A stretch of 64,000 bases of DNA from Terramyces sp. JEL0728 (GCA_027603945.1 JADIIU010000004.1:186001-250000); one strand, 5' to 3'; shown: positions 1-12,001, counted from the stretch's first letter. The notes: a model not told the origin generated them from the sequence alone. Numbers and translations are program-made.

Positions 1-85
1 GGAATTGGTCCTGGCAGAAATGCTCCTCAAGCTGCCGCACCAGGCGTAGAAGTAACTATTGCTAACTTAGTGGGATCCAAACTAA
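1..85 (+). CDS. C-terminal end of an unidentified protein (5' partial)
   Basis: Reading frame 1 is open from the window edge and gives a Gly/Pro/Ala-rich tail ending APGVEWDPN. Read straight through, the frame would extend to about 105, but a 19-nt intron fits at 52-70: it starts GTAAC, carries a CTAAC branch box and ends TTAG, exactly like the introns of the neighbouring genes. Splicing gives a stop at 83-85. Too little is present to name the protein. The intron call rests on motif similarity alone, not on a protein alignment. Confidence 0.5.
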
Positions 86-192
86 ACAATATAAATACAG
101 TGTAACTAATAAAAATTTAAATATACTGAATCAGTCGGACTGGCTTGGAAAAGAATGAAAGTATTATTTACACGAGAAATTTCTTTGACGTC

Positions 193-1861
193 ATGAGTTT
201 TGCAACGATAGAACCGACAGTGATAGATGAAGAGCTAATTCGAAAAGCAATAAACGAACAGCTGAATCTGGAAATAGCAGAAATTGCCAAGAAGGAAGGC
301 GTGGATCCGGAAGAAGTACAATCCTTACGTCTCGATTACAAAAGTAGAAATCGCTAATCCAGATATCCTCAAAATTGATAATCTATGGATATATGAGAGT
401 ATTACAAAATTGCAGCTGGATAATAATATCATTGAGAAAATTGAAAATGTGAATTTCCTAAAGAATCTAAAATGGCTGGGTATCTACTTTCTAACAAGAC
501 CTCTCGTTTAATAACATCACTGAAATTGAAGGGCTGAATTCATTAACCAAACTCACGGATTTGACTTTATTCAACAATAGAATATCAAAAATTGGAAATA
601 TGGATGATCTCGTAAATCTGCAGGTATTCTCGATCGGAAACAACAACATACAAACCATAGAATCAGTAATATCTACTAATTTAGCTGGCATACTTGATCA
701 AATTCGAAAATCTACGTGTATTGAATTTGACTGGTAATCCAGTTCACAAAAACCCAAACTACAAAAACTACTGTCTGGCTCACTTTAAAAACCTCAAATA
801 TTTGGATTACAGATTAATTGACCAGGAATCAGTAATTATTTTTAATGAGATTGCGGTTGCTAGAGAAAAACACATTGATTCAATTATATCACAAGACGAA
901 GAAGAAAAGATTAATGCGAAGCGAAAGCAAGACCAGAAAGCAAAACAAGAATTAGATAAATTACACCAGAAAGCGCATATTCTTTATATTGACTCGCTGT
1001 TTGATAGAATGTTTGATGAAGACCAAGATTATAAGCGTTTATTGCCAATCGCTCCAGCTATTTTGTCTGATATGAAAGAGGAGTACAGGGCTAAATTTGA
1101 AATTGTAGTCAAGGAACTAAAACACTTTGTACTGAAAAAATCGCAAGAAAAGCAAGATGATACAAATGCTATTCAATCGTGCCTGGACTCTGTAAAATCA
1201 ACCAGTGACAAAGATTGCTTGAATAAGCTGGAATTATTCCATCATCAAAAGAAACAGGTAAATGAAACTAATGGAAGCTGATCAAAATAGTTCAAATCTC
1301 TCGTAATCCAAAAGAAATTGACGATACAATCAAGGAATTACGTGATACCACTGGAAACCTCTCAGACCATTTGATGAATGCTGAAATAATTATAGTCGAG
1401 CAATTTGAAGAAGTGCTCAAAGATTTTGAAAGAAGCTACACGGAAATTTGCAATTCAATAGGAGAATGTGGGCAGTCTTCGTTTGCAAGATTAAGAGACT
1501 TGGAGAATGAATATTTGGAAAAATTCACTGAAAATATCCAAGTTATGTATGAAAGATTCAACAAGGGTGACGCAGAAGACGTAGACGATGAGATAAGAGA
1601 TGTACGATCTGTCTAATCTAGATCATGAGCGACAAAGATGTGCTGATGAACGCAGTGAATTCTTCACACGATTTCAGAATGCTGAAATTGGATCAACAGG
1701 AAGATGGGCTAGTCACTGGATTGGCAAAAGATTTAGAATCTATCGTTAAAGACATGTATCAGAACGAAATCAAGAGAAATAGGGATAGAGTCGGTGAAAT
1801 ACTTGCCCTGCTCGGTAAGACCAATTCCGAAATTGATTTTGCAGAAGAAAACTCTTATTAA
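193..1861 (+). CDS. DRC3: Dynein regulatory complex subunit 3 (LRRC48)
   Basis: Component of the nexin-dynein regulatory complex of motile cilia. Exons 193-343, 363-479, 499-665, 685-1257, 1278-1601 and 1622-1861 give 523 aa. The start is the ATG opening [19 protein letters not shown], matching the family N-terminus. SDS22-like leucine-rich repeats follow at about residues 45-170 ([33 protein letters not shown]), ending in an LRR cap. The rest is coiled coil, with the conserved [13 protein letters not shown] region near the C-terminus. Five introns of 19, 19, 19, 20 and 20 nt interrupt it; each junction restores a conserved LRR or coiled-coil stretch (for example [15 protein letters not shown]). 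The length is close to that of animal DRC3 (about 520 aa). Its presence implies a flagellated life stage. Identity is very secure. Confidence 0.95.
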
Positions 1862-1884
1862 ATATAATATGTCTTGTTTCGCAT

Positions 1885-2040
1885 TTATTGGGTTAATAAT
1901 AAAAGAGGGTAACTTTTACTATGAATGTTTGCGAGCCACAAGTACCTAGGAGACAGATAATCCAACAGCGGGTTGAGATCTGCTTGGACAAGTTTGGAAA
2001 TTGCACATAGAAGCAAAAAAGCAGTGGAAAAGTCAATCAT
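1885..2040 (-). CDS. Possible 51-aa hydrophobic peptide ORF
   Basis: A short minus-strand ORF between two real genes. From its ATG it reads MIDFSTAFLLLCAISKL and could be a signal peptide or a single membrane span followed by a short tail ending PLLLLTQ. No family is recognised. A 27-nt GT...AG segment lies inside it in frame, so splicing cannot be decided. It may equally be untranslated 3' sequence shared by DRC3 and the phosphatase gene. Confidence 0.2.
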   Translation of the reverse strand: MIDFSTAFLLLCAISKLVQADLNPLLDYLSPRYLWLANIHSKSYPLLLLTQ

Positions 2041-2096
2041 CTTGCACCGCAGACAGTAATAGTTGGCATTTGACAAATTGAAACAAAACCACTTTA

Positions 2097-3125
2097 TTAA
2101 TATCTTGGATAAAATTCAGCACTGCTAATAATATTCAGGTTTTCATCGTGGAAATTGACAGATGCAGCAGATGAAGTTACATGAACGTTAGCAAACCCAT
2201 AAGTTCCCGGTGAAGTAACAAAGTCTAATAAAGGATTAGCACATGCTTCGCTCCTACCACCAGCACCTGAAAGAAGGTAGAAAGTGTTACCGTTGACACC
2301 ATGACCTAAGGCGTGCTTGTGTCCAAAAAAGTAAGCAGAGACGTGATACTTGTCAAGCAAGTCTTTCAATGGCTGCATTCCAGGAATAGTTCCGTCACAA
2401 GCAGCCATATCAGAATGCCCAACGACAACAAGGTATTCAGCATCCATTGCGGTAGCTAATTCCCATTCGATGGCATCGAGTTGCGCATTGATCGCATCGT
2501 TCTCTGGGGTCCAACCCAAGCGAACAAAATTGTTTTTCATGTTATTGTCAGTAGCAGTAGCGGTGCCTTTAATGTTTCCAGATGAAATGGAGCCATTATA
2601 TCCGAAATAAAACAAATCGGTAGAGATATGAACAAAGTGCAAAGCAGAAGTGTCTACATAATATCTCTTGCTGTAGATGAAATCGGGCAAATTCCAGCGA
2701 CTGTCAATATGGGTTCTTTGGATTTGTGCAACAGGGTTTGAATACCAATCGTGATTTCCTAATATAAGATACCATGGGATTTGATTCATACGAGTTCCGT
2801 TATAAATTTGTAACCAGTCAGTGTTGAATTTTGGGTCAGTTGGTGAAGCTACACCATGAGCTGAAGCATTCTTTAATGGACCGTAAAAGTTGTCCCCAAC
2901 AGAAACTACAAAGTGGGTTTTGTCTTGGTCAGCCAATTTGGCCATGGACGCACCAACTACCTTCTGGTTGGGAAAGTCAGCATCGTATCCCATAGAGCCC
3001 CAATCCCCTACCACTTGGAAACGGAGTTCGGACGAGAATTTGGGCACTTTTAGAACAGCAGCCGCGAATTGGACAAGTGCAAGGTATTTCATTCTATTTC
3101 TGTAGATTCCCGTCCTTTTTTTCAT
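2097..3125 (-). CDS. Purple acid phosphatase, tartrate-resistant (ACP5) type
   Basis: Dinuclear metallo-phosphatase, usually secreted or lysosomal, that hydrolyses phosphomonoesters. Single exon, 342 aa from the first ATG. A second in-frame ATG at 3092 (MKYLALVQFAAAVL) gives a cleaner signal peptide and is probably the real start. The metal-ligand blocks are present in order: GDWG, GDNFYG, GNHDWYS, a GHSD block and GHKHALGHG near the C-terminus. These match the small mammalian-type PAPs rather than the large plant type. No intron motif is seen. It is divergent from ATP23 across 428 bp. Confidence 0.92.
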   Translation of the reverse strand: MKKRTGIYRNRMKYLALVQFAAAVLKVPKFSSELRFQVVGDWGSMGYDADFPNQKVVGASMAKLADQDKTHFVVSVGDNFYGPLKNASAHGVASPTDPKFNTDWLQIYNGTRMNQIPWYLILGNHDWYSNPVAQIQRTHIDSRWNLPDFIYSKRYYVDTSALHFVHISTDLFYFGYNGSISSGNIKGTATATDNNMKNNFVRLGWTPENDAINAQLDAIEWELATAMDAEYLVVVGHSDMAACDGTIPGMQPLKDLLDKYHVSAYFFGHKHALGHGVNGNTFYLLSGAGGRSEACANPLLDFVTSPGTYGFANVHVTSSAASVNFHDENLNIISSAEFYPRY

Positions 3126-3553
3126 TTATATATCTGATTGGTGGCTGTAAAACACAAGCTTGTATCCGGGAACCCATTGAACAGCGACAAAATTGGCAGA
3201 GAATTCGCTTAAAACGAGAATCAGACGGTAATGATTGAACCAGTCGTGCAGCCAGCGTTAGTCTTTCCTCATTTCAATACCGAAGCGCTTTTCCTTGTAA
3301 ACTTGCTCTGAATCCATGCATCTCAATATATGAAATGGACTTTTTAGATATCAGGTTGGTCGGCAATATCATTTGCAAATTGCTACTTTTTGTCTTTTAT
3401 TCGGTCGAGCTTCTTTGAGTTCATATAAAAATAGTCTTTTGGGATCCGACTCTTTCCTATAAGTGGATTGGCTTATTGACCGAATTAGATATTAGAACGC
3501 TGGCAATATTATTATAGTGAGGATTCAACAAACCAATACAAGTAGATATTATC
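3126..3553. other. Divergent intergenic region, acid phosphatase / ATP23
   Basis: Start-to-start spacer of 428 bp between two divergently transcribed genes, so both promoters should lie here. ORFs crossing it are short and antisense to ATP23. No repeat, tRNA or other structured element was recognised. Confidence 0.5.
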
Positions 3554-4083
3554 ATGAGCACCTTTGTTTCAACCTGTCCATCAGTTGGTATTAACTTGAA
3601 AATTTTTCCAAAATATAGCATGATAGAAACAGCAAAAATACGGAAAGTGTTTGAAGCACTGGATGCTAATGATTGCATTAGACCGCAGGTGAAATTAATA
3701 AACTGCAAGGAATACAAAAGCGGTGGGTTTGATTCAAAAACAAACGAAATTGAAATTTGCAAAAACTATATTCAAGACAATATGCATCTGGAAGAAACAA
3801 TTACCCATGAACTGATCCATGCATACGATACCTGTGTGAACAAACCGCAAGGAACAGATTGCTTGTATTTCAGAGTTAACAAAGGTTTCTTGCTTGTACG
3901 GAAATCAGGGCTGCGCACTTGTCTGGGGATTGCGATATGCTGACAGAATTCAAGAGAGGGAATTTCCCAAACCTTAAAGAATGCGTAAGGAGGAGAGCCA
4001 AACTTTCCACTAAAGATACCTGCCCTGCACAACTCGTGGATATGATGTTTGAATCCTGCTTTAATAATAAAGATCCATTTTAA
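3554..4083 (+). CDS. ATP23: Mitochondrial inner membrane protease ATP23
   Basis: Metalloprotease and assembly factor of the intermembrane space that processes Atp6 and helps assemble the F0 sector. Two exons, 3554-3864 and 3885-4083. The zinc motif HELIHAYD is followed by the diagnostic ACTEIRAAHLSGDC block, and the C-terminus carries the family's FESCFNNKDPF. The conserved ACTEIR block appears only when a 20-nt intron (GTATTT...GTTAACAAAG, branch TTAAC) at 3865-3884 is removed; without it the frame stops after HELIHAYD. The protein is about 170 aa, slightly short for the family. Identity is secure. Confidence 0.95.
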
Positions 4084-4161
4084 TCCTAGATATTTTGTGA
4101 TAATCTCAAAGCCACACGTTGTTGATCTCCAAATCTCTCATGGAATATCTTGAAAAAAATA

Positions 4162-6469
4162 ATGCCTCCAAGGAGCTTCAGAATCCCAAATTACAATTCA
4201 TTAATTAATAATTTAAACCAGGTCTGGCAGCCGATTGGAAAGAAACCGCTAACTTTGGCAGAAAAGATTCTGTACGCGCATTTAGACTCTCCATTAGAAT
4301 CGCTGCCAACTAGAGGATCTACCTACCTTAAATTGAATCCAGGTACCTATTATTAACTATTAGATCGAGTCGCTATGCAGGATGCGTCTGCACAAACTGC
4401 ATTGCTGCAATTCATCCTCAGTAAAAAGAAAACAACTGCAGTACCATCCAGTGTTCACTGCGACCACTTGATTGCTGCACAAGTTGGTGCGGATAGCGAT
4501 TTGAAGCAGTCCATAATAACAAACAAGGAAGTTTTCAATTTCTTGCAAACAACCAGCAAGAAATATGGAATTGATTTTTGGGCACCTGGGTCTGGAATTA
4601 TCCACCAGATCGTATTGGAAAATTATGCAGCACCCGGAATACTATTGCTTGGTACAGATTCACACACTCCTAACGCTGGTGGATTAGGGATGATTGCGAT
4701 TGGTGTTGGGGGTGCTGATGCTGTTGATGCAATGGCAGGAATCCCATGGGAACTGAAAGCACCAAAAATACTGGGAGTTCGATTAACTGGAAAATTGAAT
4801 GGCTGGACTAACCCTAAAGATGTCATTTTACATATAGCAGGGAAATTAACTGTTCAGGGGGGTACAAATCATATTATTGAGTATTTTGGACCTGGAGTTG
4901 AATCTCTTTCTTGTACTGGCATGGCTACAATCTGCAATATGGGGGCTGAGGTTGGCGCTACCACTTCTCTGTTCCCATTCACCGACAGCATGAAGAGATA
5001 TTTAAATGCAACCAGGAGGGGCGATGCCGCAGAGGCAGCAGCCAAAGCAGCAGCTATGGGATATTTGCAGGCAGACAAAGGGGCAGAATACGATAAAGTG
5101 ATTGAAATTGATTTGTCAAAACTTGAACCGCACATTAATGGACCATTTACACCCGATCTCGCTTGGCCATTATCCAAGTTCAAAGAAGCAATTAAAGAAA
5201 ACAACTGGCCAACAGAGTTGTCTGCTGGTTTAATTGGATCCTGCACAAACTCTTCTTATCAGGATATGTGTAATGCAGCAGCAATTGCCAAACAAGCTTC
5301 AGATAAAGGAATCAAAGCCAAATCCAAATTCTTTGTTACCCCAGGATCAGAGCAAATTAGAGCTACCATCGAGAGAGATGGCATTATTTCAACTTTGGAA
5401 AATGTTGGTGGTGTGGTATTGGCAAATGCATGTGGTCCGTGTATCGGCCAATGGAAGAGAGATTTTGATGGTACCAAGGAAAATACAATCCTTACTTCAT
5501 TCAACAGAAACTTTAAGGCAAGGAATGACGGGTCTTCCAAAACTATGAACTTTCTAGCTTCGCCTGAAATTGTCACTGCAATGACATTTAGCGGAAGAAC
5601 AGATTTTAACCCAATTACCGATTCGCTCACTGACAAGGATGGAAAAGAATTCAAGCTACAGCCTCCAAAAAGCGATGATTTACCCTCCTCTGGATTTTTG
5701 GAAGGTCGCCCGGCATTTGGTTTCCCGATATCTTCAAATCCAGATGAGTCGATTGATATTGTGATCGCAAAGGAGTCTGACAGACTTCAACTATTGGAAT
5801 CGTTTGCTCCTTGGGATGGAAAAGAATTTGAAAACCTCCAATTGCTAGTTAAAGCAGAAGGAAAGTGTACTACAGACCACATTTCTGCAGCAGGAGTTTG
5901 GCTAAAGTACAAAGGACACTTGGAAAACATTTCCAAAAACACTCTCATCGGTGCAACCAACGCGTTCCACGGAAAAGTAAATGTTGCAAGAAATGCACTC
6001 ACGAACGAGGTAACTCAATTTTAATTCAGATGGACTCTATTCCAAACGTGGGATTTGACTACCGTGCACAAGGAATTTCATCTGCGATTATTGGTGACTG
6101 GAATTACGGCGAAGGTTCAGCTAGAGAACATGCAGCCATGCAGCCTAGATACCTTGGAAGTAAAATCGTCATTACCAGGTCGTTTGCGCGTATACACGGT
6201 AAATTATATTAACATCAGAAACCAACTTGAAGAAGCAGGGGATATTACCTCTGACATTCCAGGACGAAAAAGACTATGACCTTGTGCCTGAAAACTGTAC
6301 TTTGTCCACTAGAGGTGTAGTTGGAATTGCACCAAACTCGCCAGTATTCCTCACAGTCAAAACTGCAGAAAAGGAATTTGAAATTGAGCTGAAGCATACA
6401 ATGAGTGAAGATCAGATAGCATGGTTTAAAGCTGGAAGTGCATTAAACATGATTGCAAACAATGCATAA
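4162..6469 (+). CDS. ACO1: Aconitate hydratase, mitochondrial
   Basis: Citrate/isocitrate isomerase of the TCA cycle with a 4Fe-4S cluster. Exons 4162-4342, 4364-6009, 6030-6198 and 6219-6469 give 748 aa, normal for mitochondrial aconitase. Cluster cysteines are visible in [10 protein letters not shown] and ACGPCIGQW; the substrate-binding [11 protein letters not shown] block and the C-terminal SFARIH and [10 protein letters not shown] blocks are intact. Introns are 21, 20 and 20 nt with TTAAC, TTAAT and TTAAC branch boxes. The start is uncertain: the ATG at 4162 gives only a short leader ([12 protein letters not shown]), and an upstream exon carrying a presequence cannot be excluded. Confidence 0.96.
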
Positions 6470-6997
6470 TAAATGGTATTAAATATTCCTTTGGTTTGGA
6501 TAATCTATTTAGAGTCAAGATTTGGAGCGCAAAGTCAATAGTCAATCAGAGCCACGTTCTTTGAAATAATTGGTTTCGGGTGGTCAGCACCAGTCTCCTC
6601 CAATATCACGACGTTAAGACTGATTCGGATAAGTTTAGGATTAGATAAGGTTTAGGAGTTTTTCATATCCAAATGCAATTCTAATCAATAACCAAATGCA
6701 GAATAAGATTAGGGTTTTGATTCTAGTTTGGGATTAGATAAGAGTTAGATTAGCTTGGAAAATTCGGGATTAATTCCTGCAAAATTTACACTGCATTTTA
6801 CCAACAACACGGTAATGAATTAAAAACCAAACGCATAGGATAATCTCCACTCTACTTTTTAGGATAAACAGCGGATTGCTCTGATACACCAAAATTTAGA
6901 ATTTTTATCCAAAGCATTGTGGTAGCTGCATTGTCTAGAAAAAACGTGAATTGCAACATAAAAGGGTAACAACAGCTGTTTCTACATCAGCAATACT
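6470..6997. other. Intergenic region with degenerate GGATTAGATAAG-like repeats
   Basis: No gene found in 528 bp. Between about 6620 and 6770 the sequence is rich in short related words (GGATTAGATAAGG, GATTAGGGTTTT, GGGATTAGATAAGAG, GTTAGATTAG) that resemble degenerate telomere-type TTAGGG tracts. It may hold the promoter of the first seven-span gene. Confidence 0.4.
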
Positions 6998-7977
6998 ATG
7001 ATTGAAGCCAGTTATGTCATCTCGTATTCTGAAATGAACGCAGCCACTCTGGTTTTGTATAGCTGCTCCTGCCTTTTTGAACTTGGAGTCCTGCTGTTTT
7101 TGTTTATTGTTGAACGAAAAATACAGCCAACGTTCTGGAAAATAGCCTTTATATCAACCATGTGTATATTTTTCGGATTCAGCTTATCTCTGATTGGGTT
7201 TGTTACTACAAATGAAAATTTTGATTGTGCTATCAACAGAAAGGTCAGCTATTCGATCAGATACATTGGATTCCTGCTGTTTGATTACGCACAAGCTAGA
7301 AAGTTTATTCGAGTGTACGCAACCAGCTCAAAGTTCAAATCTTACTTGATATACGGAGCATTCGTGGTACGCATTCTTTCATACATTTACAATGCAGTCA
7401 TGGTATCTGGAGCAGTAGCATTTCATTCGGATAATGTAGTTGGCAAAGGTCCGTGTCAAACAGTATTTCAACCGTTTGATATTTACCAGGAACACGGGAT
7501 TTCGGTATTCTACGAACTGGTTTTAGTATCTATTCTTGCAATGTACGCATCACAACAAAGTGTCAAAGATAGCTTTGAATTCTCAAATTTTCTAAAGAAG
7601 ATCATGGATTTTGAAATGTACTGCTTTGCATTCTACTTTTTCTTTGAAGTTGTGTACCTCATAGTCTACTCGTTCTCTCCAAAGAATTTAGTCTCTGTGT
7701 TCAACATATTCTATTTGCAGATACCTGTAATGATTCTTAACCGCAGGTGGTCCTATTCTTTGCAAACACCGTGAATGTAATAGAAAGAAAGTGGGAGAGC
7801 AAGGACATGCTCTCAGGGAATGACGTGAGTAGAGCTGTAAGTACAAACAGACCGTCAAACAAAGATACGCCGGCCATATTCAGCACTAAAGACTATCCAG
7901 ACGTCCCTACGGCATTCGGAAGAAAGGAAACCGTCAAGCACGTAGTTGCGAAAGAAACAGTAAAGAAACAAAGCTAG
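6998..7977 (+). CDS. Seven-span membrane protein, paralogue A of a tandem trio
   Basis: Exons 6998-7726 and 7747-7977 give 319 aa. About seven hydrophobic segments fill residues 15-260, followed by a hydrophilic, Lys-rich tail of about 65 aa. The N-terminus is very short, which gives a GPCR-like topology, but I recognise no named family. Features shared with the two neighbours: IQPxFW after segment 1, GFVTTN, a DCxxNRK loop, QARKFxRxY, GPCQT, YQEH, KKIMDFEMY and FYLQIPVVLFFA. The two loop cysteines (DC and GPC) could form a disulfide. The 20-nt intron (branch TTAAC) splits the codons just after IP at the same place in all three copies. Confidence 0.85.
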
Positions 7978-8474
7978 CACAATTTCAACGAGCATTTTTC
8001 ACTGTCCATTGGATTGAATTTTTTTCTTGGAAATGGGTCAATTTTTGAAAGCAACAATAAATTAGATTTTTACAAAATACTGAATTCGTTAGTTACCAGT
8101 CCTAGAGCAGCGATACTAAAACTCATGGATAGAGCTAGTTTTTTGAAGATTGCCTTTTCGGTGTTAATGAAGTTTTTTGTGATTTCGCATACACCTTTGT
8201 AATCTGGTACTGGGTTTATGTGTAGCAATTCAGGATAATTGGTTAGAATCGAGGCTTCTTTAATTATATTCATCAGATTCTCAAATCATATGACGTCAGA
8301 CAGTTTTTGATGGTTTGTAGCCTGAAATCCAACCCAGACCAAGCAGTTATTTTGTGTAATACCTACGCTGATTTGGAATACAGGTACATGGGATACTGTG
8401 AATAACGGGACACGCATTGTTTGACATATGCCATAATACACGATTAAAAGTTGACATCACGAATCAAAAAAGAG
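7978..8474. other. Spacer between paralogues A and B
   Basis: 497 bp between tandem copies, A/T-rich. Only short overlapping ORFs on both strands, none with recognisable features. It presumably holds the A terminator and the B promoter. No sequence similarity to the B-C spacer (9482-9605) is obvious by eye. Confidence 0.4.
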
Positions 8475-9481
8475 ATGATTACAGTCGACTATATAATCTC
8501 TTACAAGGAGATGGATGCGGCCACGTTGGTGCTGTACAGTATCTCTTGCTTCTTTGAATTGTTGGCCTTGTTCTTTTTGGTTTATGTTAGGACAAAAATG
8601 CAGCCAACCTTTTGGAGACTGGCGACAATATCCACCGCATGTATATTAATAGGATTCTCATTATCTTTGCTCGGATTTGTCACTACTAACGAAGATATTG
8701 ACTGCACAATCAACAGGAAAATTAGCTATTCTATTCGGTATGTTGGTTTCCTCGCTTTTGACCTTGCTCAAGCTAGAAAATTCATCAGAGTTTATTCAGG
8801 AGGCTCTCAATTTAAAACTCGACTGATTTACGCTGCATTTATTGTGCGACTTCTTTCTTATGTGTACAACGCAGTTTATGTCGCTGGTGCTGTAGCCTTT
8901 GTGTCCAACGGCGCAGTAGGAATTGGACCATGCCAAACTGTATTCCATCCATACATGATTTATCAGGAACATGCGTTCTCTGTATTCTACGAATTTGTGT
9001 TGATTTATATCCTTGGACTCTACGCCAGCCAACAAAGCGCAAAGGACAGCTTCCAATTTTCTGATTTGCTGAAAAAGATCATGGACTTTGAAATGTACTG
9101 CTTTGCCTTTTATCTGCTTATTGAAATCTTATTCTTGTTCATCTATGCGCTTTCGCCCAAGAATCTGGTGTCCGTCTTCAATATATTCTACTTGCAAATA
9201 CCGGTAACCACCAGCTAACGTAGGTTGTTCTGTTCTTTGCCACCACTCTCAATATTTTAGAAAGAAAGAGTGAAAGCTATGATAGTGCCAAAAATCAGAG
9301 CAATAGCAAGGGACAAACATCGAGTGCTAACAAATCCAAAGGCCAGAGCACTGCCAATACCTCTGTACCTTCCGTTTTTGCTGCAAAGGAAATGATCGAT
9401 GTGCCATCCACTTTTGGTAAAACGGACACTCAATCTAAAATGCTGAAATCTGTTTCTGTAAAGGATTATCGAGGTAAATGA
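8475..9481 (+). CDS. Seven-span membrane protein, paralogue B
   Basis: Exons 8475-9203 and 9224-9481 give 328 aa. The first exon is exactly 729 nt, the same as in paralogue A. All signature blocks listed for copy A are present. The start is the ATG giving MITVDYIISYKEMDAATLVLY, aligned with copy A; an upstream in-frame TTG is ignored. The C-terminal tail is different and low in complexity (Ser/Asn/Lys-rich, NQSNSKGQTSSANKSKGQ), so the tail evolves faster than the membrane core. The 20-nt intron has a CTAAC branch box. Function unknown; a sensory or transport role is only a guess. Confidence 0.85.
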
Positions 9482-9605
9482 CGAGTTTCCCTTGGATCTG
9501 TCTTTGTATGTTTGAATAAATTTTCTCTTGACACGTTCTCATTGTACAGACAACAATGGATGATTATTCGACTCTACATGAAAAATAGTTTATCAACTGA
9601 TAGCG

Positions 9606-10688
9606 ATGATTCAATTTAGTTTTAGGATTCAATATGAAGAATTGCAGTTGGTAACACTAATCCTGTACATAATCTCAGTTGTTTTCGAAGCATGCGTCCT
9701 AATATATTTGATTACAATGAAGAGATATATACAGCCAATGTTTTGGAAATTGGCGACTATAAGCACTCTGTGTATTTTAGTTGGGTTTTCGCTGTCGCTC
9801 TTTGGATTTGTAACAACGAATGCAGAGTACGACTGTTCGTTAAATAGAAAAGTCAGTTATTCAATTAGATATATTGGATTCTATATGTTTGATTTGTCTC
9901 AAGCAAGGAAATTCTTTCGGATATATGCTTACGGGTCGAGAATAAAGATTCTCGTCATATACCTGGCACTCGCAATCCGGCTGGTGTCGTACGCCTACAA
10001 TGCAGCACTAGTACAAGGAGCTGTGGCATTTCTTTCGGATAACTCATCAACAAATGGCCCATGCCAAACAAGCTTCACATCAGGCTGCATTTACCAGGAG
10101 CACGCCATATCAGTTTTATTTGAAATCATATTACTTGGAATACTGGCCAATTACTCTACGAATCAAAAACACAACGGACTATTGCTTTCGGATCTATTAA
10201 AAAAGATTATGGACTTTGAAATGTACAGCTTTGTGTTTTACTTTGTTGCGGAAATCGTTTACCTCATCGCATATTCGTACTTTCCAAAGACGTTCGTGTC
10301 GATCCTCAACCTGTTTTACCTTCAGATACCAGTACGTTACAACTGACTGTAGGTAGTACTATTCTTTGCAAATACAATGAATAACTTGAGGAGGAAGAAA
10401 GATGTGTCGTCGATGGAAGGATTAAACTTTCCAAACCCGATTGCAAAGTCCATTCCAGAGGAGAAGTTGCCCAAAGATATACTACGGATGCATAAAGCCT
10501 CCGAAGAAGCAACCATAAAGGAGCTTCGGTCGATAAAAGCAAGCGGGAAGGTTTCTCGGCCTTCCAGAACGACACACGCTGAATTGTCAAGAATCCAATC
10601 AAGCTATCAAAGCTCTCACAGTGCACAGTTCCCTTCGAAAAGTGTTCAATTTAACCCAGATTCGATTTCTTTTAACCAATCAATGTAA
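9606..10688 (+). CDS. Seven-span membrane protein, paralogue C
   Basis: Exons 9606-10331 and 10353-10688 give 353 aa. It is the most diverged of the three but keeps GFVTTN, DCSLNRK, QARKFFRIY, GPCQT, YQEH and KKIMDFEMY. The intron is 21 nt with a CTGAC branch box at the same codon position as in copies A and B. The longer tail (about 110 aa) is basic and Ser-rich. Its stop lies only 15 bp from the stop of the convergent sugar-nucleotide transporter, so their 3' UTRs must overlap. Confidence 0.85.
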
Positions 10689-10703
10689 ATAAACCCACAG
10701 TAT

Positions 10704-11763
10704 TTATTTTCCAACCAACGTATATACTGGAAGTGTTGGTTTTTTAACGTCTGGCTGTCCGTATAAGTGTGTTGCTGGTGTTAGTAATGAATACCATAAA
10801 GGACTACGATTGCCCCAACAACAAACGATAGCGTTATTTCAAAATCAAAGATAACTACAGACATTAACGATGACAGGATAATTGAAATCGATGTTGCGAA
10901 GCCTTTGAGAATATTATCGGCATAGAGCACCACTATCGCAACAATTATACCTCCAAGGGCTTGACATGAGATTGCAGCCCAAGTCCATGCATTATATCCA
11001 TAAAAGAATCCATTTTCCCGTATTTCTGCACCGTTTGCAACATAAACTTTGTTAATAAACATCACCTCCAAAGATCAATCCAGGAATCGCACTGAAAAAG
11101 GCCAACTGAACATTCTTTAGGAATAGGGATGATTTGGACCCTTTCAGTACTTTTTCAAACCTGATCATCAATCTTAATCTACCATACTCCAGCTAATCCC
11201 GATAGCATACATGCACACATTACAGCAACCAATCCCCAGAACTTGTCTTCGTTATCATTAGTACCAGCGCTTTTCTGCGAAGATAATTGTACAATAGCGA
11301 CCCCAGCTGTTAAAAGTACCAAAGAAACCCATTTTTTGACAGATAAGCTTCTGTTCAACATCCCAACGGAAAATAGCGCCGTGGTAAGGATTTTTAGTTG
11401 ATAAGTAACTTGAAATGTAGCTGCATCCAGTTTCGACACTGCTATGTACTGTAAATTATTCTGAATGAAATATAATATTGCTGGAACAGTCATTGCAACC
11501 CATCCAGAGGTAGGTCCGAATATATCAAGAACAATTGATTCCAGAGTAATTCTTTTTAGCTTTGATTCTTCTTTGATATGAATAATTAAGCTGGCAAATA
11601 ATTTAATAAATTCTGACACTACAACTGCTGTAGCAGTGTTATATCGGGGTCCAGGCAATGTCCTCGAATAACGCATTACTATAACCAAAACTGAATTTTG
11701 AACCACCAGCGTTATCAGAGAGATCCATTTTAATTCTATTCCAAATAATGATTGCTTTTTCAT
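10704..11763 (-). CDS. Nucleotide-sugar transporter, SLC35A / UDP-galactose transporter type
   Basis: Golgi antiporter that imports activated sugars in exchange for the nucleoside monophosphate. Exons (transcript order) 11763-11183, 11160-11066, 11046-10795 and 10774-10704 give 332 aa. Family hallmarks: MRYSRTLPGPRY, SKLDAATFQVTYQLKILTTA, LSGLAGVWFEKVLKG, QALGGI, YADNILKGFATSISIILS. The ten-span pattern is complete. Introns are 22, 19 and 20 nt; the GVWFEKVLKG and FGVYVANGAEIRENG junctions only appear after splicing. Substrate (UDP-Gal, UDP-GlcNAc or CMP-Sia) cannot be read from sequence. Confidence 0.92.
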
Positions 11764-12001
11764 TATTTTGAAACTTTGAAAATTTTGAAACTTGTTTTCA
11801 GGGTACTGGAGAGCAAACCAAAAATATTACCGCAATAGCAACAGGCAACATGGAGTAATTTGGTTATAGATACCAGCTTGATAAAGCTATTCATTTTCCA
11901 GATATTTTTTGAGCAAGAGGCTAGAGTCTGGTTGCGGATTGATCACTGATACCACGATAAGGTCCATCGAAGCATTAGCATTGGATTTATTTCTAATCCA
12001 A

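Noticed and set aside
5234..5548. Second-frame ORFs inside aconitase
   Set aside because: Same-strand and opposite-strand shadows of a highly conserved enzyme.
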